Part shown: one piece after another, positions 19,892 to 22,323 of the stretch
Layout: every line of letters begins with the position of its first letter
How positions within the stretch are numbered: the stretch's first letter is position 1
Source of the DNA: Basidiobolus ranarum
Taxonomy: Eukaryota; Basidiobolomycota; Basidiobolomycetes; Basidiobolales
Length of the DNA stretch: 22,323 nucleotides
NCBI GenBank assembly: GCA_040143965.1
Contig: JASJQH010000188.1
Location: 1-22,323, forward strand
Direction of reading: 5' to 3'
Translations under genes and position numbers: made by a program
The notes under the pieces: model-generated
What the model was told of the DNA's origin: nothing
What the model saw: only the letters and a program-made list of their open reading frames with translations
Database searches by the model: none

Positions 19892-20451
19892 CTCTCATGC
19901 AAAATACAACCGACAATTCTGCTCAAACAGAAAAATCATCACAAAGTTTAGGAAATACCTGAATTTAATTAGAACCAATAAAGCGATATATATATATATT
20001 GATGTAACTCAGCCTAGACCCTTCTAAAGGTTTATAGAAATCATTAACCTTACGTTAATTCCGGAAAATGGCTCATCCCAACCAATTGATTCCAATCAAA
20101 CTATACCGTACGTATGAGTTACGAAAAAGGAACTCACAATGCTGGTCATACGTATTAGAGTAAAATAGTTCTCATTTTAGAGTTTATTTACATATTTCTC
20201 AATTATGTACAAGCGAGTTAAAAATCAATAGAAGGGTAAGATAAAATAGTTGAGGCGCAGATAAGGTATTTCTAAAGGAACTCGTAGCTGCGTGATGGTT
20301 GAGAATGGTTTGTAGGAGCTGATGAAATTACATAACAATATCGACGCTTGATGAGTGAAATAAAACAAGAGTGTTGAAGTAAATATATGCTCATTGAGTA
20401 TTATGAGGGGATAAAGAACCCTCTCTATGCTTGATTAAAGACAGCGATCAT
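19892..20451. other. Convergent 3' spacer
   Basis: This 560-nt AT-rich spacer lies between the 3' ends of two convergent genes. It contains a short (AT)n run at about 19985-19999. No gene or structured element is seen. Confidence 0.6.
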
Positions 20452-21660
20452 CTAAACATTTAAAAGATTTTTGTATGCCAAATATCTGGGGAAGATATCG
20501 TGATACATAATTTCGAGAACTTGGTTCATTGCTTGGTCGAAAATGTCGATAGGATATCCGTCATTTAGGGGCTTTTGAAATACAAGAGTCACTTGATGTT
20601 GAACATCCTCGGTGATATTTACTTCCATATCACTGTTAGGTTGAATGAACATATCATATATTCGAGTGACTTCCTTTATGTTGGTGATTATCGGTATTTG
20701 GGAATTCGCCTTTAGATCCATACATCTACGATAAAATAGAGTATTCTCCACGGCAAAGATTCGTAATGAAAATTTCTTGAAGTCTTCGTAAAGTATTGGA
20801 TCCTTCAAAATTGAAAGTAAAGAACCGATATCATAGACCGGTAGGAACTCATCCGCAGCTCTAGGTGTTCGAGGACGACGACAAAGGGGAAATACTACTA
20901 TTGCAGTGTGAATTAGTATGATTCGTACAGCACAATAGATCGCATAAGCCTCCCAGTGGATTTTTATGTAGCTAAGTGTCGCCCGAAGAATCAGTCCAAT
21001 AAAGCTGAAGAGCTCCACCATCTCTACTATCGATAGCCCAAATCGGATGTGAAAAGCATCATCGACAGATCGCAAATACCATACAAAGATTGGCCACTGT
21101 ATGAGAAGGTGTAATGAGTAGCTTAGAAATATCGGTGTTAAAGCTGCAATAGGAATAGCGGAGAAATCGGTAGGTAGAGAATGCGAGGTAAAGAGTATGA
21201 TAGATGTTAAAATAATATAAATAGTAAGCTCTATTCCACACCAGGTAAACCACACACGGTTGTTAAAATAACGTTGGTATCTATAGAAAACGTTGGTTTC
21301 CGGTCTGGATAAACTAGTTTGAGAGTTTTGACTGGAGGCACAATCCTCACCACGGTTAAGTTTGGCTTGACTTGAATAATATAGAAACGTCAGCTGAAGC
21401 ACCTTTCCAGTGATGCAAATGAATATAAGGGGGAAGAAAGTATTGATCAGGTAAAGAAACAGCCAGGGTGGAATGGAGGTAACGAATACGACGACAGGAA
21501 GTAGTATAGCGGAAGTGATACCTACTATTGAAGTTATCACCACATTGCGATATGCAAAGTATGGGTCTTCCCGATAGTGAACTAGTAGGCCAACTGTGAT
21601 AAGGATGAAAAGGTCATATAATGCCACGGCTAGAACTAAACCGATTGTACTAGAAGCCAT
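20452..21660 (-). CDS. Seven-transmembrane protein with C-terminal RGS domain
   Basis: RGS domains speed GTP hydrolysis on G-alpha subunits; a 7TM-RGS fusion can link a membrane sensor directly to switching off a G protein. The single exon encodes 402 residues from the ATG at 21660. Hydrophobic segments are at about 7-27, 38-61, 65-95, 137-158, 168-193, 210-230 and 238-260, followed by a basic stop-transfer stretch (CRRPRTPR). A loop rich in Ser/Gln/Asn (about 105-125) separates helices 3 and 4. The RGS domain spans about 279-398: LLSILKDPILYEDFKKFSLR opens it, FAVENTLFYRRC corresponds to the conserved ..EN..F... helix, and FDQAMNQVLEIMYHDIFPRY closes it. The lack of introns contrasts with most neighbours. 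The ligand cannot be inferred. Confidence 0.88.
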   Translation of the reverse strand: MASSTIGLVLAVALYDLFILITVGLLVHYREDPYFAYRNVVITSIVGITSAILLPVVVFVTSIPPWLFLYLINTFFPLIFICITGKVLQLTFLYYSSQAKLNRGEDCASSQNSQTSLSRPETNVFYRYQRYFNNRVWFTWCGIELTIYIILTSIILFTSHSLPTDFSAIPIAALTPIFLSYSLHLLIQWPIFVWYLRSVDDAFHIRFGLSIVEMVELFSFIGLILRATLSYIKIHWEAYAIYCAVRIILIHTAIVVFPLCRRPRTPRAADEFLPVYDIGSLLSILKDPILYEDFKKFSLRIFAVENTLFYRRCMDLKANSQIPIITNIKEVTRIYDMFIQPNSDMEVNITEDVQHQVTLVFQKPLNDGYPIDIFDQAMNQVLEIMYHDIFPRYLAYKNLLNV

Positions 21661-22019
21661 GACACTTTGAGCGGTTAAAGTTATGTAAATTGTTTAAGAA
21701 TGAATATCAGAGTGTTCTTTGGCTTTATTCTGACTACGTTATGATGAAGAGAGAAATCATGTGTTTAACAGGAAAAGAAGAGAGCAGTGCTTCTCGAAGA
21801 TGCTAACAAACCAAACGATTCTGGTTCAGAGAGGGAGTAATTTATAGGTCTGAAAGCCAAGTAAAATGAATTCAAAATCAATATTAGCTAAATTTAGTAA
21901 GTAGATGATCGGTATTACTCAAGGCCAACCTATCACACAGTCCTGTCGGACAAATGAAATGACATGACCCCCACGCTATATGAATTCAAGAATCTTATAC
22001 AAAGCAATTACCATTTTAG
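21661..22019 (-). promoter_or_regulatory. Upstream region of the 7TM-RGS gene
   Basis: About 360 nt between the RGS start and the 3' end of the next minus-strand gene. It contains the RGS promoter and the 3' region of the upstream gene. No defined elements were recognised beyond general AT richness. Confidence 0.4.
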
Positions 22020-22318
22020 TCACATAATGTAGCACTCAAACCCTAAAATCGAAGTTTATTAATGAATGTACAAATAGAGCACTCAATCACAAACAAAAAT
22101 GAGCAGAATTTACCAAGGGTGTGGACCTGACGACCAGTACGTAGCCAATCCAATCGACGCATCGGGTATTTCTCAACCCTTACTAGCCGAACGGCTCGCA
22201 ATTTGAAGGTGGCACCTTGTTTTAGTACTCGTCTATTGGGCCAGTGGAAATGGTGCGACATACCCGAAATATCCGTTTTATCGAGAAGTGCCATATATCC
22301 TGAGTTAAAAGTGTTTGG
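22020..22318 (-). CDS. 3' end of an unrecognised gene (last two exons), partial
   Basis: On the minus strand an exon at 22318-22114 is joined by a 71-nt intron (22043-22113, GTAAAT...TTTTAG with branch-like TTAATAAAC) to a short last exon 22042-22020. The exon is open from the window edge and is preceded by TAG at 22319-22321, which can be a splice acceptor, so the true N-terminus probably lies beyond the right edge; ATG 22294 is an alternative start. The encoded segment is strongly basic with many Arg/His (SHHFHWPNRRVLKQGATF, EKYPMRRLDWLRTGRQVH) and ends GFECYIM. The composition would suit a small ribosomal, mitochondrial-ribosomal or other RNA-binding protein, but I do not recognise the family. 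Confidence 0.55.
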
Positions 22319-22323
22319 CTAGT

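Noticed and set aside
19985-20000. Short AT dinucleotide run
   Set aside because: A common microsatellite in AT-rich spacer; nothing further.

Overview
The window looks like nuclear DNA of a fungus, probably an early-diverging (Mucoromycota/Zoopagomycota-type) lineage. Genes are small and separated by AT-rich spacers. Introns are mostly 55-100 nt with GT...AG ends and, in places, yeast-like branch sites (a perfect TACTAAC at 3081). The recognisable proteins are eukaryotic (Ded1/DDX3 helicase, Erd1, Isy1, Ran, tetraspanin, 7TM-RGS receptor-like protein). The left edge carries a decayed TnpB/Fanzor-type nuclease of the kind I associate with Mucoromycota. The exact species cannot be read from the sequence. 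All exon models below were built by eye from splice consensus plus reading-phase agreement; no transcript or database search was available.

Layout, left to right. 1-594: remnant of a TnpB/Fanzor-like RuvC nuclease on the minus strand, running off the left edge. 595-2992: a 2.4-kb AT-rich stretch without a convincing gene; it holds a second copy of a 45-50 nt piece of the transposon-like DNA and what may be one end of another DNA transposon. 2993-5079 (+): DED1 in three exons. 6222-7593 (+): ERD1 (EXS domain) in four exons. 8272-12282 (+): a 4-kb intronless gene for a secreted multicopper oxidase of about 1336 residues with six apparent cupredoxin domains. 12579-13009 (-): weak candidate small gene. 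13140-14183 (-): ISY1 in seven exons. 14442-15145 (-): Ran GTPase in two exons. 15497-15826 (-): weak candidate small gene. 16123-17201 (-): tetraspanin in four exons. 18053-19891 (+): eight-exon gene for an unrecognised protein of about 429 residues with an acidic Ser/Asp-rich tail. 20452-21660 (-): single-exon seven-helix membrane protein with a C-terminal RGS domain. 22020-22318 (-): last two exons of an unrecognised gene that continues past the right edge.

The genes are a mixture of housekeeping functions: translation initiation (Ded1), nuclear transport (Ran), splicing (Isy1), Golgi retention/phosphate recycling (Erd1), plus surface or secreted proteins (multicopper oxidase, tetraspanin, 7TM-RGS). 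They do not form a pathway cluster. The most unusual item is the multicopper oxidase. Its size, domain count, histidine motifs of the MofA/MnxG type, permuted order of copper motifs and lack of introns set it apart from ordinary three-domain fungal laccases and ferroxidases. A distant or bacterial-like origin is worth testing.
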